64,000 bases of DNA from Helicobacter pylori NQ4053 (GTDB taxonomy: Bacteria; Campylobacterota; Campylobacteria; Campylobacterales; Helicobacteraceae). This document shows, in pieces, positions 28,491-39,029 of the stretch. The stretch covers positions 46,639 through 110,638 of the forward strand of contig NZ_AKNV01000005.1 in assembly GCF_000274605.1 (NCBI RefSeq), written 5' to 3'. How positions within the stretch are numbered: position 1 is the stretch's first letter; every line of letters starts with the position of its first letter. The translations under genes and the position numbers were made by a program. A model generated the notes under the pieces. It did not search any database and was not told the origin of the DNA. It worked only from the letters and a program-made list of their open reading frames with translations.

Positions 28491-29249
28491 TTATTTTATT
28501 TGCCCTATTAAGTGGTATTCCAAAATGCTTTTTTGCTTCCTCTCGCATGCCTTAAATTCTAAATGCTTTAAGGGGTTAGCGATAGATAAAAGATAGGGTT
28601 TTTCACTCAAATTCAATACCACCACAAGCACATAATCATGGCTATAAGTTTGCGCTTGATCGTATTCTTTTTGGGTCAATCTCAATGCCCCTTGCTTTTC
28701 TCTAATCCCCTTAACTTCCACTAAAAACGCTTGCTTGTTGGTTTGAATGTAGAAGTCATACCCATCGCCAAAAAGACGCATGTCTTTTAAATGCCCATGA
28801 GAAAATGTTTTGATATTTTTATAGTGGTTTAAAAAATACAATTCGGCTTCTAAACCTGTTTCTTGCATGCTTTTATAGCGGGTTTTAAGGTAAGCGTTAG
28901 GGGTAACGCCTAAATCTTTGATTCCGTATTGTTCCTGCAAAAACAATTTCACAATATGGCTAAAACCCTTAACGCTTTCATTTCCAAACAAACTATCAAT
29001 CCATAATTTTCTATGGATATAGGCATCGCCTTTTTGCCACCAGCCTTTGCGTTTATTAGGAAAAAAATAATCAAATAAATCCATGCGATTTTTGATAACG
29101 CCAGTCGTTTCAGCCAAGCCGATTTGGACGCAATATTCAAAAAAAGCATTTTTAGTAGAAAAACCAAATTCTTTAATGAAGTCATTATCAAATTTTGCCA
29201 AAGCATAGCCTATGAGATTTAAAATTTCATAGTTCTTGTGTTTTGTCAT
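28491..29249 (-). CDS. DUF3883-type PD-(D/E)xK nuclease-like protein
   Basis: 252 residues. The N-terminal half is helical with no recognised motif. The C-terminal half (about 130-252) carries a restriction-endonuclease-like core: E134, D165 (GDGYDFYI), E178-V-K180 (LVEVKG), then Q194. This matches the DUF3883 group seen in restriction and defence proteins. The ATG at 29249 is 14 bp after the lepA stop, so it is the tail of the dxs-lepA run. No methyltransferase lies beside it, so it is not a simple type II system. It may act on modified DNA. Confidence 0.7.
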   Translation of the reverse strand: MTKHKNYEILNLIGYALAKFDNDFIKEFGFSTKNAFFEYCVQIGLAETTGVIKNRMDLFDYFFPNKRKGWWQKGDAYIHRKLWIDSLFGNESVKGFSHIVKLFLQEQYGIKDLGVTPNAYLKTRYKSMQETGLEAELYFLNHYKNIKTFSHGHLKDMRLFGDGYDFYIQTNKQAFLVEVKGIREKQGALRLTQKEYDQAQTYSHDYVLVVVLNLSEKPYLLSIANPLKHLEFKACERKQKSILEYHLIGQIK

Positions 29250-29263
29250 AGAAGCTAAACGCC

Positions 29264-31054
29264 CTAATCAATCTTTAATATCGCTAAAAACGCTTCTTGG
29301 GGAAGCTCCACCTTGCCGATAGCCTTCATGCGTTTTTTGCCCTCTTTTTGCTTTTCTAAGAGTTTTCTTTTTCGTGTAATATCGCCCCCATAGCACTTAG
29401 CCGTTACATTCTTACCGACAGATTTAATCGTCTCCCTAGCGATGATTTTATTCCCCACGCTCGCTTGGATAGCGACTTCAAAAAGCTGTCTTGGGATAAG
29501 CTCTTTCATCGTTTCCACTAAAGCGCGCCCCTTTTCATACGCCTTATTCTTATCTATAATGATAGAAAGTGCATCCACCACATCGCCTGCCACCCTCACA
29601 TCTAGTTTCACCAAATGAGCCTCTCTGTTTTCTATAGGCTCATAATCAAAGCTCGCATACCCTTTCGTGCAAGATTTGAGCTTGTCATAAAAATCCATCA
29701 CAATTTCATTGCTCGGCAAGGAATAAGTGAGCATGACACGAGACTGATTCAAATATTCCATTTTTTCTTGAATGCCTCTTTTATTGTTCAATAACTGCAT
29801 TAAATTACCCAAAAATTCGCTCGGCGTGATGATCGTCGCCCTAACAAAAGGCTCTTTGATGCAAGCAATATGATTTTCAGGGGGCAATTCGCTAGGGTTT
29901 TGGACGTATTTGATGCTATTATCCGTTAAATGCACTTCATACACCACCGTGGGAGCGGTAGCGATTAAGTTAAGACCAAATTCTCTCTCTAGCCTTTCTC
30001 TGATCACTTCCATGTGCAATAACCCTAAAAAGCCCACTCTAAAGCCAAAGCCAAGCGCCACAGAGCTTTCAGGCTCAAAATTTAAAGCGCAATCGTTAAG
30101 CTGGAGTTTCAATAGCGCTTCTCTTAAATCTTCAAACCTATCCGTTTCTATAGGGTAAAGCCCCGCAAAAACAAAGGGTTTGGCCGGCATAAAGCCTTCA
30201 ATGGGTTTAGGGGTAGGGTTTTTAGCGTCTGTGAGCGTATCACCCACCGCAATATCAGTAACGCTTTTTAACCCCAAACTCACAATGCCAATCTCGCCGC
30301 ATTCTAAACTCTTGGTGGGGATTTTTTTCAAAGGGTTAGGGTAGTATAGCCCTAAAACGCCATGTTTTTTACCCGTCCCCATCACTAAAATTTCTTGCTC
30401 GGTGTTGATGCTCCCATCCATGATACGCACCAGCGCTAGCGCCCCTAAATAATTGTCAAACCATGAATCATAAATGAGCGCTTTTAAGGGAGCGTTAGGA
30501 TCACCGCTAGGGGCAGGAATGGTCGTAATGATTTTTTCTAACAAATCTTTAATGCCTAGCTTAGCTTTAGCGCTCACTTCATTAGCGTTAGAACAATCAA
30601 TCCCTATCGTGTCTTCTATGTCCTGCTTAACCTCTAAAACATTCGCATTAGGCAAATCAATTTTATTGATCACCGGTAAAATTTCTAAATTGTTATCTAA
30701 AGCGATATAAGTGTTTGCAATGGTTTGCGCTTCCACGCCTTGAGTGGCATCCACCACCAATAACGCCCCTTCGCATGAACACAAAGAGCGAGACACTTCA
30801 TAGCTAAAATCCACATGCCCTGGGGTGTCAATGAGGTTTAAAACATAATCCTCCCCCTTAAAAGTGTAATTCAGGCGCACGCTTTGAGCCTTAATCGTAA
30901 TGCCCCTTTCTTTTTCAATATCCATAGTGTCCATCACTTGGCTCTTCATTTCTCTGTTACTGATAGCGTTGCATTCAAAAATCAAACAATCCGCTAAAGT
31001 GCTTTTACCATGGTCAATGTGAGCGATAATGGAAAAATTGCGGATATTCTTCAT
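29264..31054 (-). CDS. lepA: Elongation factor 4 (LepA)
   Basis: Translational GTPase that helps ribosome assembly and back-translocation under stress. 596 residues from the ATG at 31054, where the family start [18 protein letters not shown] begins; an ATG at 31078 overlaps the dxs stop as ATGA and adds eight residues. G1 AHIDHGKS, G3 DTPGH and G4 NKID are present; the C-terminal LepA-specific domain ends in [11 protein letters not shown]. Fourth in the run fliG-fliH-dxs-lepA. Confidence 0.96.
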   Translation of the reverse strand: MKNIRNFSIIAHIDHGKSTLADCLIFECNAISNREMKSQVMDTMDIEKERGITIKAQSVRLNYTFKGEDYVLNLIDTPGHVDFSYEVSRSLCSCEGALLVVDATQGVEAQTIANTYIALDNNLEILPVINKIDLPNANVLEVKQDIEDTIGIDCSNANEVSAKAKLGIKDLLEKIITTIPAPSGDPNAPLKALIYDSWFDNYLGALALVRIMDGSINTEQEILVMGTGKKHGVLGLYYPNPLKKIPTKSLECGEIGIVSLGLKSVTDIAVGDTLTDAKNPTPKPIEGFMPAKPFVFAGLYPIETDRFEDLREALLKLQLNDCALNFEPESSVALGFGFRVGFLGLLHMEVIRERLEREFGLNLIATAPTVVYEVHLTDNSIKYVQNPSELPPENHIACIKEPFVRATIITPSEFLGNLMQLLNNKRGIQEKMEYLNQSRVMLTYSLPSNEIVMDFYDKLKSCTKGYASFDYEPIENREAHLVKLDVRVAGDVVDALSIIIDKNKAYEKGRALVETMKELIPRQLFEVAIQASVGNKIIARETIKSVGKNVTAKCYGGDITRKRKLLEKQKEGKKRMKAIGKVELPQEAFLAILKID

Positions 31055-31074
31055 TGGCGTAGGCGTCTTTTCTT

Positions 31075-32931
31075 TCATCTCTCTTGTCCTAAATCTTTTA
31101 AAATAGCGTCAGTCAAACTCTCTGTATCTAAACCTAAGGATTTTTCCACTAAAGCGGTGTTCCCATGCATGATAAATTCATCCATGATTTCAAAGCTTTT
31201 AACAGGCTTTAAAATATTTTGTTCGCTCAAAAATTCTAAAATCGCGCTAGCCACCCCCCCAAGCTTGTAATTATCGCTAAAAACATAGAGCTTTTGATAA
31301 GGGGCAACGATCGCGCTTAAATTTGGATCTAAAGGTTTAAGGAATCTCAAATCCAAAAGCGCGCACTCAATGTTTTTTTCTTTTAAAGCCAGTTGGACCA
31401 AATGCGCCCGCCCCACACCATTACCATAGCCTATGAGTAAAATTTCGCCCTCTTTTTTCAACAATTCGCTTTGCCCTAAAACAAAACCGCTAGGCTCAAA
31501 AACCCCCTCTTTTAACGCAAACGACCCTCTAGGGTAGCGGAACGCGCAAGGGCTTGAATCGTATTCATTAGCAAAATACACGGCGTTTTTTAAAGTCTCA
31601 TTGTCTCGTGGGGCAAAAATAACCATGTTAGGGATAGAGCGCAAATACGACACGTCTAAAAGCCCTTGGTGCGTCTCGCCATCTTCGCCCACAATCCCAG
31701 CCCTGTCAATGGCCAATTTAATCGGTAGGCTAGAAATGCAAGCGTCATGCACAATGGAATCATAAGCCCTTTGCAAAAAAGTAGAATAGATACTCACAAA
31801 AGGTTTAAACCCCTCTTTAGCCATAGCGCTGCTGGAAGTTAAGGCGTGTTGTTCAGCGATAGCGACATCAAAAAAGCGCAAAGGGTAAGCGTCAATGAGT
31901 TTGTCTAACCCTGTGCCGCTAGGCATCGCCGCGGTTACGCCTACGATTTTTTCATCTTTTTTGGCTAATTCTAAAAGGGTGTTAGAATACGCTTCAGTGG
32001 GCGATAGAATCGCGCTTTTGGATTTTTTAGACAAGCCGGTATCCAAATCAAAAGGCCCCACCCCATGCCATTTTTCATAGCGCCCTTCAGCGATCTTATA
32101 GCCTTTACCTTTTAAGGTTTGCGCATGGATTAGCACCGGTTCTTTAAGCTCTTTGGCTAATTTCAAGGTTTCAATAATCGCACCTAAATCATGCCCATTA
32201 ATAGGCCCTATATAATTAATGCCCAATTCTTCAAAAAACACGCCCGGGGTGATGAGCTTAAAAGATTCTTCAAAACGACTCGCTAAGTAATTCACGCTTT
32301 CAGGTAAGGTGCTTAAAATTTTTTTGACTTTAGAGCGGAAAGACTGATAAAACGGGCCTTTCATCAGCTGGCTAAGGGCTTTGGATAAGGCTCCAATAGG
32401 CGTGCTGATACTCATTTCATTATCGTTCAAAATCATGATCATGGGGTATTTCCTATCGCCTAGTTCGTTTAAGGCTTCATAAAAAATCCCTGCACTAATA
32501 CTCCCATCGCCTAATAAAGCTATAGGCATGCCTAGCGCTTGTTTCAAACAAAAAGCTTTAGCCACCCCCACGCCTATAGACACCGAAGTGGAGCTATGCC
32601 CGGCGATGAAATAATCGTATGCGCTCTCGCTGGGTTTAGTAAAGCCGCTCAAACCCTTGAATTGCCTTAGAGTGCTAAAGCTTTCAAAACGCCCGGTTAA
32701 GAGCTTATGGGCGTAAGCTTGGTGCGAAGTGTCAAAAATAAAAGGGTTTTTCTGGCAATCAAATAAGGCATGCATGCTTACAATCAGCTCCACAGCCCCT
32801 AAAGAAGAGCTTAAATGCCCCCCATTAGCGCTCACCACTTCTAAAATACGATTCCTTAGCGTTTGACACACCAACTCCAAGCCTGCAATATCATTAGGGT
32901 TTAAATCAAAAGTTTTATTTTGCAAAATCAC
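31075..32931 (-). CDS. dxs: 1-deoxy-D-xylulose-5-phosphate synthase
   Basis: First enzyme of the MEP route to isoprenoids: pyruvate plus glyceraldehyde 3-phosphate, with thiamine diphosphate. 618 residues. The thiamine-binding GDGSISAG to LNDNEMSIS stretch and the pyrimidine-domain [15 protein letters not shown] motif are intact. The ATG overlaps the fliH stop by 4 bp and its stop overlaps a possible lepA start, so it is embedded in the flagellar operon. Confidence 0.96.
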   Translation of the reverse strand: MILQNKTFDLNPNDIAGLELVCQTLRNRILEVVSANGGHLSSSLGAVELIVSMHALFDCQKNPFIFDTSHQAYAHKLLTGRFESFSTLRQFKGLSGFTKPSESAYDYFIAGHSSTSVSIGVGVAKAFCLKQALGMPIALLGDGSISAGIFYEALNELGDRKYPMIMILNDNEMSISTPIGALSKALSQLMKGPFYQSFRSKVKKILSTLPESVNYLASRFEESFKLITPGVFFEELGINYIGPINGHDLGAIIETLKLAKELKEPVLIHAQTLKGKGYKIAEGRYEKWHGVGPFDLDTGLSKKSKSAILSPTEAYSNTLLELAKKDEKIVGVTAAMPSGTGLDKLIDAYPLRFFDVAIAEQHALTSSSAMAKEGFKPFVSIYSTFLQRAYDSIVHDACISSLPIKLAIDRAGIVGEDGETHQGLLDVSYLRSIPNMVIFAPRDNETLKNAVYFANEYDSSPCAFRYPRGSFALKEGVFEPSGFVLGQSELLKKEGEILLIGYGNGVGRAHLVQLALKEKNIECALLDLRFLKPLDPNLSAIVAPYQKLYVFSDNYKLGGVASAILEFLSEQNILKPVKSFEIMDEFIMHGNTALVEKSLGLDTESLTDAILKDLGQER

Positions 32932-33704
32932 ACCTTAAAATTTTCCAACACGCTTTCTTTGAGCGTTTTAAAGCGCTCCATTAAATTCCCATCAAGGCTC
33001 CCGTTAGAGCTAGTGATCATAACGCCTCCTTTAGAAATAGCCTCATTGCTCTCTAATTTGATTTTAGAAGCGTTTTGCAAACGCTCGTTTAAATAAGGGT
33101 AATCCAAGGGATTGACTTTTAAATGAATATCCGTTGCGTCTAAAACGTTTTTTAAAAGCTCTTCAGCCAAAGCAAGGGCCACTTTTTGGCTGTTGTCTTC
33201 CACTTCTTTAAGGATCACTTCTTTAGCTATATCTATCGCAATCGCGCTCAACTCCTTTTCTAAAGCCGTTAAATGATTTTCTGAGCTTTTCATTTTTTCA
33301 TCTAAAGCCGTGATTGCATGCAAAAGCTGGTTCTTTTCTTCATTCACGCTGTGGGTGAGCTCGTTACGCATTTTTTCTTCGCCCTCTTTAAAGCCGATTT
33401 TATAGCCGTCGTTTTTAGCGTTTTCAATCAAAGCTTTGCTCTCTTCTTGGGCTTTTTCAAATTGCATTTGCAATTTCACCAAATGGCTTGAAAGCTCATC
33501 GGTTTTTTTCAATAAACAATCAATCAAATCGTTTTCTATCGCTTTTTTTTCCAAAGGCTCTTCTGGGTTAGGCGTTTCTAAAGACATGCCATTAGGATTA
33601 GTTTTAGGGGGTAAATTTGCCATGCTCTTAAATTCGTATTTTTGAATGTCATGCTTATTCAAATGGTCTTTTTGGATCAAGTTTTTGCGGCTATTCAATG
33701 ACAT
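32928..33704 (-). CDS. fliH: Flagellar export apparatus protein FliH
   Basis: Regulator of the flagellar export ATPase FliI; binds the C-ring. 258 residues from the ATG at 33704 (MSLNSRKNLIQKD). An ATG 12 bp earlier is possible but deepens the overlap with fliG. A Lys/Glu-rich coiled coil covers about 50-150, with a GxxxG-poor version of the usual repeat, and the C-terminal domain (about 150-258) resembles the E/F-type ATPase stalk. Its stop overlaps the dxs ATG by 4 bp. Confidence 0.88.
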   Translation of the reverse strand: MSLNSRKNLIQKDHLNKHDIQKYEFKSMANLPPKTNPNGMSLETPNPEEPLEKKAIENDLIDCLLKKTDELSSHLVKLQMQFEKAQEESKALIENAKNDGYKIGFKEGEEKMRNELTHSVNEEKNQLLHAITALDEKMKSSENHLTALEKELSAIAIDIAKEVILKEVEDNSQKVALALAEELLKNVLDATDIHLKVNPLDYPYLNERLQNASKIKLESNEAISKGGVMITSSNGSLDGNLMERFKTLKESVLENFKV

Positions 33705-34722
33705 CTTCCTCTTCACCGGTTTGGATCACGCCTTTTTCTTGCAAGCTCTGCACGATTTCAATGATTTTCCTTTGAGCCACATCCACATCTTTGATTTTGA
33801 CCGCCCCTAAATATTGCATTTCTTCTACAAACTGCTCTGCAGCCCTACTGCTCATGTTGTTTAAGAATTTATCGGTTAAATCCTTCGTGGAAGTTTTTAA
33901 GGCTAAAGACAAGTCTTTTTTATCCGCTACTTTTAAAATCTCTCTGATAGCGAAATTGTCCAATTTCACAATGTCTTCAAAAGTGAACATCATTTCTTTA
34001 ATCGCGCCGGCGAGCTTGTTATCCACGCTTTCAATGCGAGCGAGCGTGGTTTTAGCGCTCTTTTGGCCTAAGCGGTTAAAGATTTCAGCCACCGCTCTTA
34101 AACCACCCACTTCAATTTTATAGCTAGTGAGCGATTCTAGTTTGTTTTCTAACACCGTGGAAACCCTTTTAACCACTTGGGGCGATATTTCGCCTAAATT
34201 CGCCATTCTAATAGAAATCTCAGCTTTCATTTCATCAGGGAAATAGCTCAAAGTCTCAGCCGCATTAGGGGCTTCCATGTGGGCTAAAATCAAGGCAATG
34301 GTTTGAGGGTGTTCGTTAATGATGAAATCAGCGAGTTGTTGGGGCTTGATTTTGCCTAAATAAGCGAAGTTTTTTTGCGTTTGCAAACTTTTAGTGAGTT
34401 TGTCCATCACTTTTCTGGCTTCTTCGCTCCCTAAAGTCCTGGTTAAAAGCTCTCTAGCATATTCTAAACCGCCGGTATTGATGTATTGGTTAGACTGAAA
34501 AATCGCAAAAAATTCCTCTAAAACCGCCGCACCGATTTGCTTGTCTGTGCCGTTTAATTGCACGATTTGCTTAGAAATCTCTGTAATAGAGTCAATGTCT
34601 AAATGCCTTAAAATCTCGCCTGTGGTGTCTTCGCCCACTTGAATGAGTAAAATAGCGATTTTTTCACTCATGGAAAGTTCGTCTAATTGAGCCTTTTGTT
34701 TGGGGGTAAGCTTGGTTGCCAT
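33691..34722 (-). CDS. fliG: Flagellar motor switch protein FliG
   Basis: 343-residue C-ring protein that binds FliF at its N-terminus and the stator MotA at its C-terminus. The middle domain (about 110-190) holds HPQTIALILAHM, with the EHPQ-type motif here as NEHPQT. The charged C-terminal torque helix is present (KLDNFAIREILKVADKKD). It lies 17 bp after fliF and overlaps the start of fliH by about 14 bp. Confidence 0.96.
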   Translation of the reverse strand: MATKLTPKQKAQLDELSMSEKIAILLIQVGEDTTGEILRHLDIDSITEISKQIVQLNGTDKQIGAAVLEEFFAIFQSNQYINTGGLEYARELLTRTLGSEEARKVMDKLTKSLQTQKNFAYLGKIKPQQLADFIINEHPQTIALILAHMEAPNAAETLSYFPDEMKAEISIRMANLGEISPQVVKRVSTVLENKLESLTSYKIEVGGLRAVAEIFNRLGQKSAKTTLARIESVDNKLAGAIKEMMFTFEDIVKLDNFAIREILKVADKKDLSLALKTSTKDLTDKFLNNMSSRAAEQFVEEMQYLGAVKIKDVDVAQRKIIEIVQSLQEKGVIQTGEEEDVIE

Positions 34723-34739
34723 TTTTAACCTTCTATCTT

Positions 34740-36443
34740 TTAACCTTTCGCGCTGTCTGAAGAGATTTCATCTTTGATTAGGAGTTTAAAGAGCGTGGCG
34801 ATTTCATCAGGACGCTCTTTAAGGGTCCCTCTAATCTTTTCTAAAATAATTTCGTATCTTACTTCTTCTTCGCTAAAGGTTGCATTAAGCCCTAATTGAT
34901 CTTCTACTTTTTTCCTCAAATCGCCGAGTTTGTTCAATTCATCTTCTTCTTCATCCATTTCTTCAAACATGGATTTCACTTCCTTATCTTCATCAGGCAC
35001 CACTTCCAGCATGCGTTCGCTGAAAGGCACAATCACTTTTTTATAGAAAATAAACAGCACTATAAACACCAAAACATACTTGATTAAAGGCGTGAATGAG
35101 CCTAAGATTTTTTGAGTTTTGTGCATGATTTTTTCGCTCAAAGTGGCGTTATCAAGCATGGGTGCCATAGGGTTAAACTCAAAATTGCTCACCGCCACAT
35201 CATCGCCTCTATTTTGGTTATAGCCAATGGCTTGTTTCACTAGAGCGTTGATTTTTTGAAGCGATTCATCGCTCAAAGGCTCGTATTCTAAAGCGTTTGC
35301 CCCGTCTTTAAGCGCGATTTTATACCTGCCATCCACCACAACCGCCGCATTCAAACGCACTAAAGTGCCAAACTCGCCCTTAATCTCGCTAATGGTTTTA
35401 CCCACTTCATAATTGGTCGTGTTTTGAGACTTTTCGTATTTTTCTGGCTCTTTATTGTCTTTCAATCCTTGCACAGGCCCGATATTGCTCACAACCCCCG
35501 GCACACCGCCGACTTGTTTTTTAGAAGCGCCTTCTTTTTTTTCTTCTAAATTTTGCTCACTCCTTACGACATTATTTGGGTCAAAAGTCTCTTTGGTGCT
35601 TTTCTTTTGGCTGAAATCAAACTCCGCATTAACCCTTGCGACCACCTTGTTTTTACCCCCCACAATAGGGGCTAAGATATTGACGATCTTATTTTCTAAA
35701 ATGTTTTCAAAATTTTGTTTGTAGTGCAATTGCTCTAGGGCTAATTCTTTGGAGTTTTCTAATATATCGCCTTCGCCTATTGATTCGCCGTTTTCATTCA
35801 CGATTTTCACATTTTCTATCGTGAGTTTAGGCACAGCTGCAGCGATTAAATTTTTAATCCCTAAAATTTGAGTGGGTGAAAGCTTCATGTCGGGCTTGAG
35901 TTTAAGCATCACCGAAGCGCTAGGAGGGACTTCTTTAGCCACGAACACGCTGTCTTTAGGGATTGCAATATGCACATTGGCTTTCAAAATAGGGTTTAAA
36001 CTTTCAATCGTGCGCGACAATTCCCCCTCAATGGCGCGAATGAGTTTGATATTTTGATCAAAATCAGTCGCCCCAAAGTCTTTAGTGTCAAAGATTTCAA
36101 AGCCCACTTTACTCGTTTTAGGGATCCCTTGAGAAGCCAGAGTGATCCTTTCTTCATACACTTTATCTTTAGGGATAAGAATGGTGTCGTCTTTGGAGAC
36201 TTTATAAGGGATTTGGTTTTGCTGGAGGTGCTGCAAGATTAAAGCGTTATCGCTAGAGTCTAAGCCTTCAAATAAAACCCCATAACCTCCTTGCGCGTAG
36301 TCTTTTTCTTTAAAAGGATAGAGCAATAAAAACACAAGCAAGGCGGTGATCAAAACCCCCGCTGCGATCAGGGCGATTTTTTGCTTTTTATTGAGCTTGA
36401 TGAAAAAATCAACAATCCGTTGCAATAATACCTTTAAATCCAA
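34740..36443 (-). CDS. fliF: Flagellar MS-ring protein FliF
   Basis: 567-residue protein that forms the membrane ring of the basal body. One membrane segment at about 23-43 and a second at about 448-468 bracket the periplasmic ring-building domains (YscJ/FliF type, about 45-220, and FliF C-domain, about 250-440). The C-terminal cytoplasmic tail is acidic and binds FliG. First gene of the fliF-fliG-fliH-dxs-lepA run. Confidence 0.96.
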   Translation of the reverse strand: MDLKVLLQRIVDFFIKLNKKQKIALIAAGVLITALLVFLLLYPFKEKDYAQGGYGVLFEGLDSSDNALILQHLQQNQIPYKVSKDDTILIPKDKVYEERITLASQGIPKTSKVGFEIFDTKDFGATDFDQNIKLIRAIEGELSRTIESLNPILKANVHIAIPKDSVFVAKEVPPSASVMLKLKPDMKLSPTQILGIKNLIAAAVPKLTIENVKIVNENGESIGEGDILENSKELALEQLHYKQNFENILENKIVNILAPIVGGKNKVVARVNAEFDFSQKKSTKETFDPNNVVRSEQNLEEKKEGASKKQVGGVPGVVSNIGPVQGLKDNKEPEKYEKSQNTTNYEVGKTISEIKGEFGTLVRLNAAVVVDGRYKIALKDGANALEYEPLSDESLQKINALVKQAIGYNQNRGDDVAVSNFEFNPMAPMLDNATLSEKIMHKTQKILGSFTPLIKYVLVFIVLFIFYKKVIVPFSERMLEVVPDEDKEVKSMFEEMDEEEDELNKLGDLRKKVEDQLGLNATFSEEEVRYEIILEKIRGTLKERPDEIATLFKLLIKDEISSDSAKG

Positions 36444-36486
36444 TATTAAAACCTTGATAAAATTTTCATTCTTTTAAGCCGTTCGC

Positions 36487-37149
36487 TTAGATCTTTTGGA
36501 ACACGCTCAAATAAATCCCTATGGAAAAACAAGCCCCTAACGCCCCTAAACAAAACCCTCCTAAAACACTGCTAAAAGACACCCCTAAAACAATCAGCGC
36601 TAAGCCTATTAAAAAAATCAAACCAAGCAAACTATAAGAAAGAATGTTTTGAAATATTTGATGCGTGATCAAATGGGGTATTAATAAAACAAGCAACCCA
36701 TAAAAAAGGGCTAAAGAAAGCGCAATAGCGCTAGGGAAATTAGCACTGTGCGAAAGCCATTGAATGGAGTGTGTAAAAAGGTGTTTTAAAGATTCTAAAA
36801 GGGCTTCAAATATAACCACGCTTAACACAAACCACACCCCAAGCGCTAAATTTCTGCGATAAAGGCTTAAAAACACCCCCACTAACAAACTCAAAGGCAA
36901 CACGAATTGAGAAGAGCCTAAAAAAACAATGCGTTGGAGCGTTTGATCTAAAATAGAGTTAGAAGAATTTGAACGCATCAAGCTAAAAATCGCATGGTCC
37001 ATTGAATTAGTATAATCAAAAAAAACCAAGCCAGCAATAAGGATAAAAAATGCGCTAAAAATACCCCCTAAAAGAAACAGGGTTTTAACTGGTAATAAGA
37101 AAAATACTTTGGGTTGTGTGGAAACATTTTTGAAAGAATTTTCAGCCAT
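36487..37149 (-). CDS. PAP2-like membrane protein with degenerate active site
   Basis: 220 residues with about six membrane segments. The overall layout is that of PAP2 lipid phosphatases, but the key motifs are altered: the PSGH motif reads FPSAIA, the first motif has no RP after the Lys, and the last motif reads GVSFSSVLGG without the His. If related at all, it should be inactive as a phosphatase and may bind lipid or act as a scaffold. It lies just upstream of fliF with a 43-bp gap. Function unknown. Confidence 0.6.
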   Translation of the reverse strand: MAENSFKNVSTQPKVFFLLPVKTLFLLGGIFSAFFILIAGLVFFDYTNSMDHAIFSLMRSNSSNSILDQTLQRIVFLGSSQFVLPLSLLVGVFLSLYRRNLALGVWFVLSVVIFEALLESLKHLFTHSIQWLSHSANFPSAIALSLALFYGLLVLLIPHLITHQIFQNILSYSLLGLIFLIGLALIVLGVSFSSVLGGFCLGALGACFSIGIYLSVFQKI

Positions 37150-37299
37150 TATTTAAAACCCTTACTAGTAGTTAATTCAAAACTTATATTATACGCCAAC
37201 GAACTTTAAAATCGCTCTTAAAAAATTTAAGACAATGAAGTTTAAACACATAAAAGCTTTTTATTTTAATCAAACCTAGTTAATAAGAAACTGAAATTG

Positions 37300-37312
37300 T
37301 TTTTTTTTTTTT
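37300..37312 (+). repeat. Poly-T tract (T13) upstream of pyrG
   Basis: Thirteen consecutive T about 53 nt before the -10 box TACAAT (37365-37370) of pyrG, in the 255-bp divergent gap with the PAP2-like gene. Homopolymers of this length change size during replication; here it could alter spacing of an upstream promoter element of pyrG or of the divergent gene. Confidence 0.6.
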
Positions 37313-37404
37313 GAAATCGCTTTAATTTTTGCCCTTTTTTAAAGCTTTTTAACCCTTTTTAGACTACAATTTAAGAAGCAAAAATTAAAGGAACGCAATA
37401 ACTT

Positions 37405-39021
37405 ATGGATAGAGCCAAATTTATATTCGTTACAGGGGGCGTGTTAAGCTCTCTAGGGAAAGGGATTTCATCTTCTTCAATCGCTACGCTTTTGCAGCAT
37501 TGCAATTACCAGGTTTCTATTTTGAAGATTGACCCTTATATCAATATTGATCCAGGCACCATGAGCCCTTTAGAGCATGGGGAAGTGTTTGTAACTAGCG
37601 ATGGTGCTGAAACGGATTTAGACATCGGGCATTATGAACGCTTTTTGAACAGGAATTTAACAAGGTTGAATAATTTCACTACCGGGCAGATTTTTTCAAG
37701 CGTGATAGAAAACGAAAGGAAAGGGGAATATTTAGGCAAAACCATTCAAATCGTCCCCCATGTAACCGATGAAATCAAAAGACGCATTAAAAGCGCGGCT
37801 AAGGGGTTGGATTTTTTAATCGTGGAAGTGGGCGGAACCGTGGGCGATATGGAGGGCATGTTTTATTTGGAAGCGATCCGCCAGCTTAAATTGGAATTAG
37901 GGAATGAAAAAGTCATCAATGTGCATGTAACCTTGATCCCCTATATCCAAACCACTAACGAATTAAAAACCAAACCCACGCAACACTCCGTCCAAGAATT
38001 ACGGCGTCTTGGCGTAACCCCTCAAATTATTTTGGCGCGATCGCCTAAGCCTTTGGATAAAGAATTGAAAAAGAAAATCGCTTTGAGTTGCGATGTGGAG
38101 CAAGACAGCGTGATTGTAGCCACAGACACTAAAAGCATTTACGCATGCCCTATTCTTTTCTTGCAAGAAGGCATTTTAACCCCCATTGCCAGACGCTTTA
38201 ATTTGAATAAGTTGCACCCCAAAATGGCGGCTTGGAACACTTTAGTAGAAAAGATTATCGCTCCTAAACACAAAGTCAAAATTGGTTTTGTGGGCAAGTA
38301 TTTAAGCTTAAAAGAATCTTATAAATCCTTAATTGAAGCCCTAATCCATGCGGGGGCGCATTTGGATACGCAAGTCAATATTGAATGGCTGGATAGCGAG
38401 AATTTTAATGAAAAGACGGATTTAGAAGGCGTTGATGCAATTTTAGTGCCTGGGGGCTTTGGAGAAAGGGGGATTGAGGGCAAAATTTGCGCCATTCAAA
38501 GGACTAGGTTAGAAAAACTCCCCTTTTTAGGGATTTGTTTGGGCATGCAATTAGCGATCGTGGAGTTTTGCCGCAATGTTTTAGGCTTGAAAGGGGCTAA
38601 CTCTACGGAGTTTAACCAACGCTGCGAATACCCTGTGGTGTATTTGATTGAAGATTTTATGGATCAAAACCACCAAAAACAGGTGCGCACCTATAATTCG
38701 CCATTGGGTGGCACCATGCGATTAGGCGAATACGAATGCGAAATCATGCCCAACAGCTTGCTAGAAAAAGCTTATAAAAAGCCTAGCATTAAAGAAAGGC
38801 ACCGCCATCGTTATGAAATCAACCCCAAATACCGCCAAGAGTGGGAAAATAAGGGCTTGAAAGTGGTGGGTTTTGGAGCGAATCATTTGATTGAAGCGAT
38901 TGAGTTAGAAGATCATCCGTTCTTTGTGGGGGTGCAATTCCACCCGGAATTTACCTCTAGGTTGCAAAGCCCTAACCCTATTATTTTGGATTTCATTAAG
39001 AGCGCTCTTTCTAAATCCTAA
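37405..39021 (+). CDS. pyrG: CTP synthase
   Basis: Makes CTP from UTP and glutamine. 538 residues. The N-terminal synthetase domain starts [18 protein letters not shown] (ATP loop), with [12 protein letters not shown] further on; the C-terminal glutaminase has the nucleophile loop GICLGMQLA with its Cys, and the late His-Glu pair in QFHPEF. The ribosome site AAAGGAA precedes the ATG. recJ follows 8 bp after the stop. Confidence 0.97.
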   Translation: MDRAKFIFVTGGVLSSLGKGISSSSIATLLQHCNYQVSILKIDPYINIDPGTMSPLEHGEVFVTSDGAETDLDIGHYERFLNRNLTRLNNFTTGQIFSSVIENERKGEYLGKTIQIVPHVTDEIKRRIKSAAKGLDFLIVEVGGTVGDMEGMFYLEAIRQLKLELGNEKVINVHVTLIPYIQTTNELKTKPTQHSVQELRRLGVTPQIILARSPKPLDKELKKKIALSCDVEQDSVIVATDTKSIYACPILFLQEGILTPIARRFNLNKLHPKMAAWNTLVEKIIAPKHKVKIGFVGKYLSLKESYKSLIEALIHAGAHLDTQVNIEWLDSENFNEKTDLEGVDAILVPGGFGERGIEGKICAIQRTRLEKLPFLGICLGMQLAIVEFCRNVLGLKGANSTEFNQRCEYPVVYLIEDFMDQNHQKQVRTYNSPLGGTMRLGEYECEIMPNSLLEKAYKKPSIKERHRHRYEINPKYRQEWENKGLKVVGFGANHLIEAIELEDHPFFVGVQFHPEFTSRLQSPNPIILDFIKSALSKS

Positions 39022-39029
39022 TCTAACAA

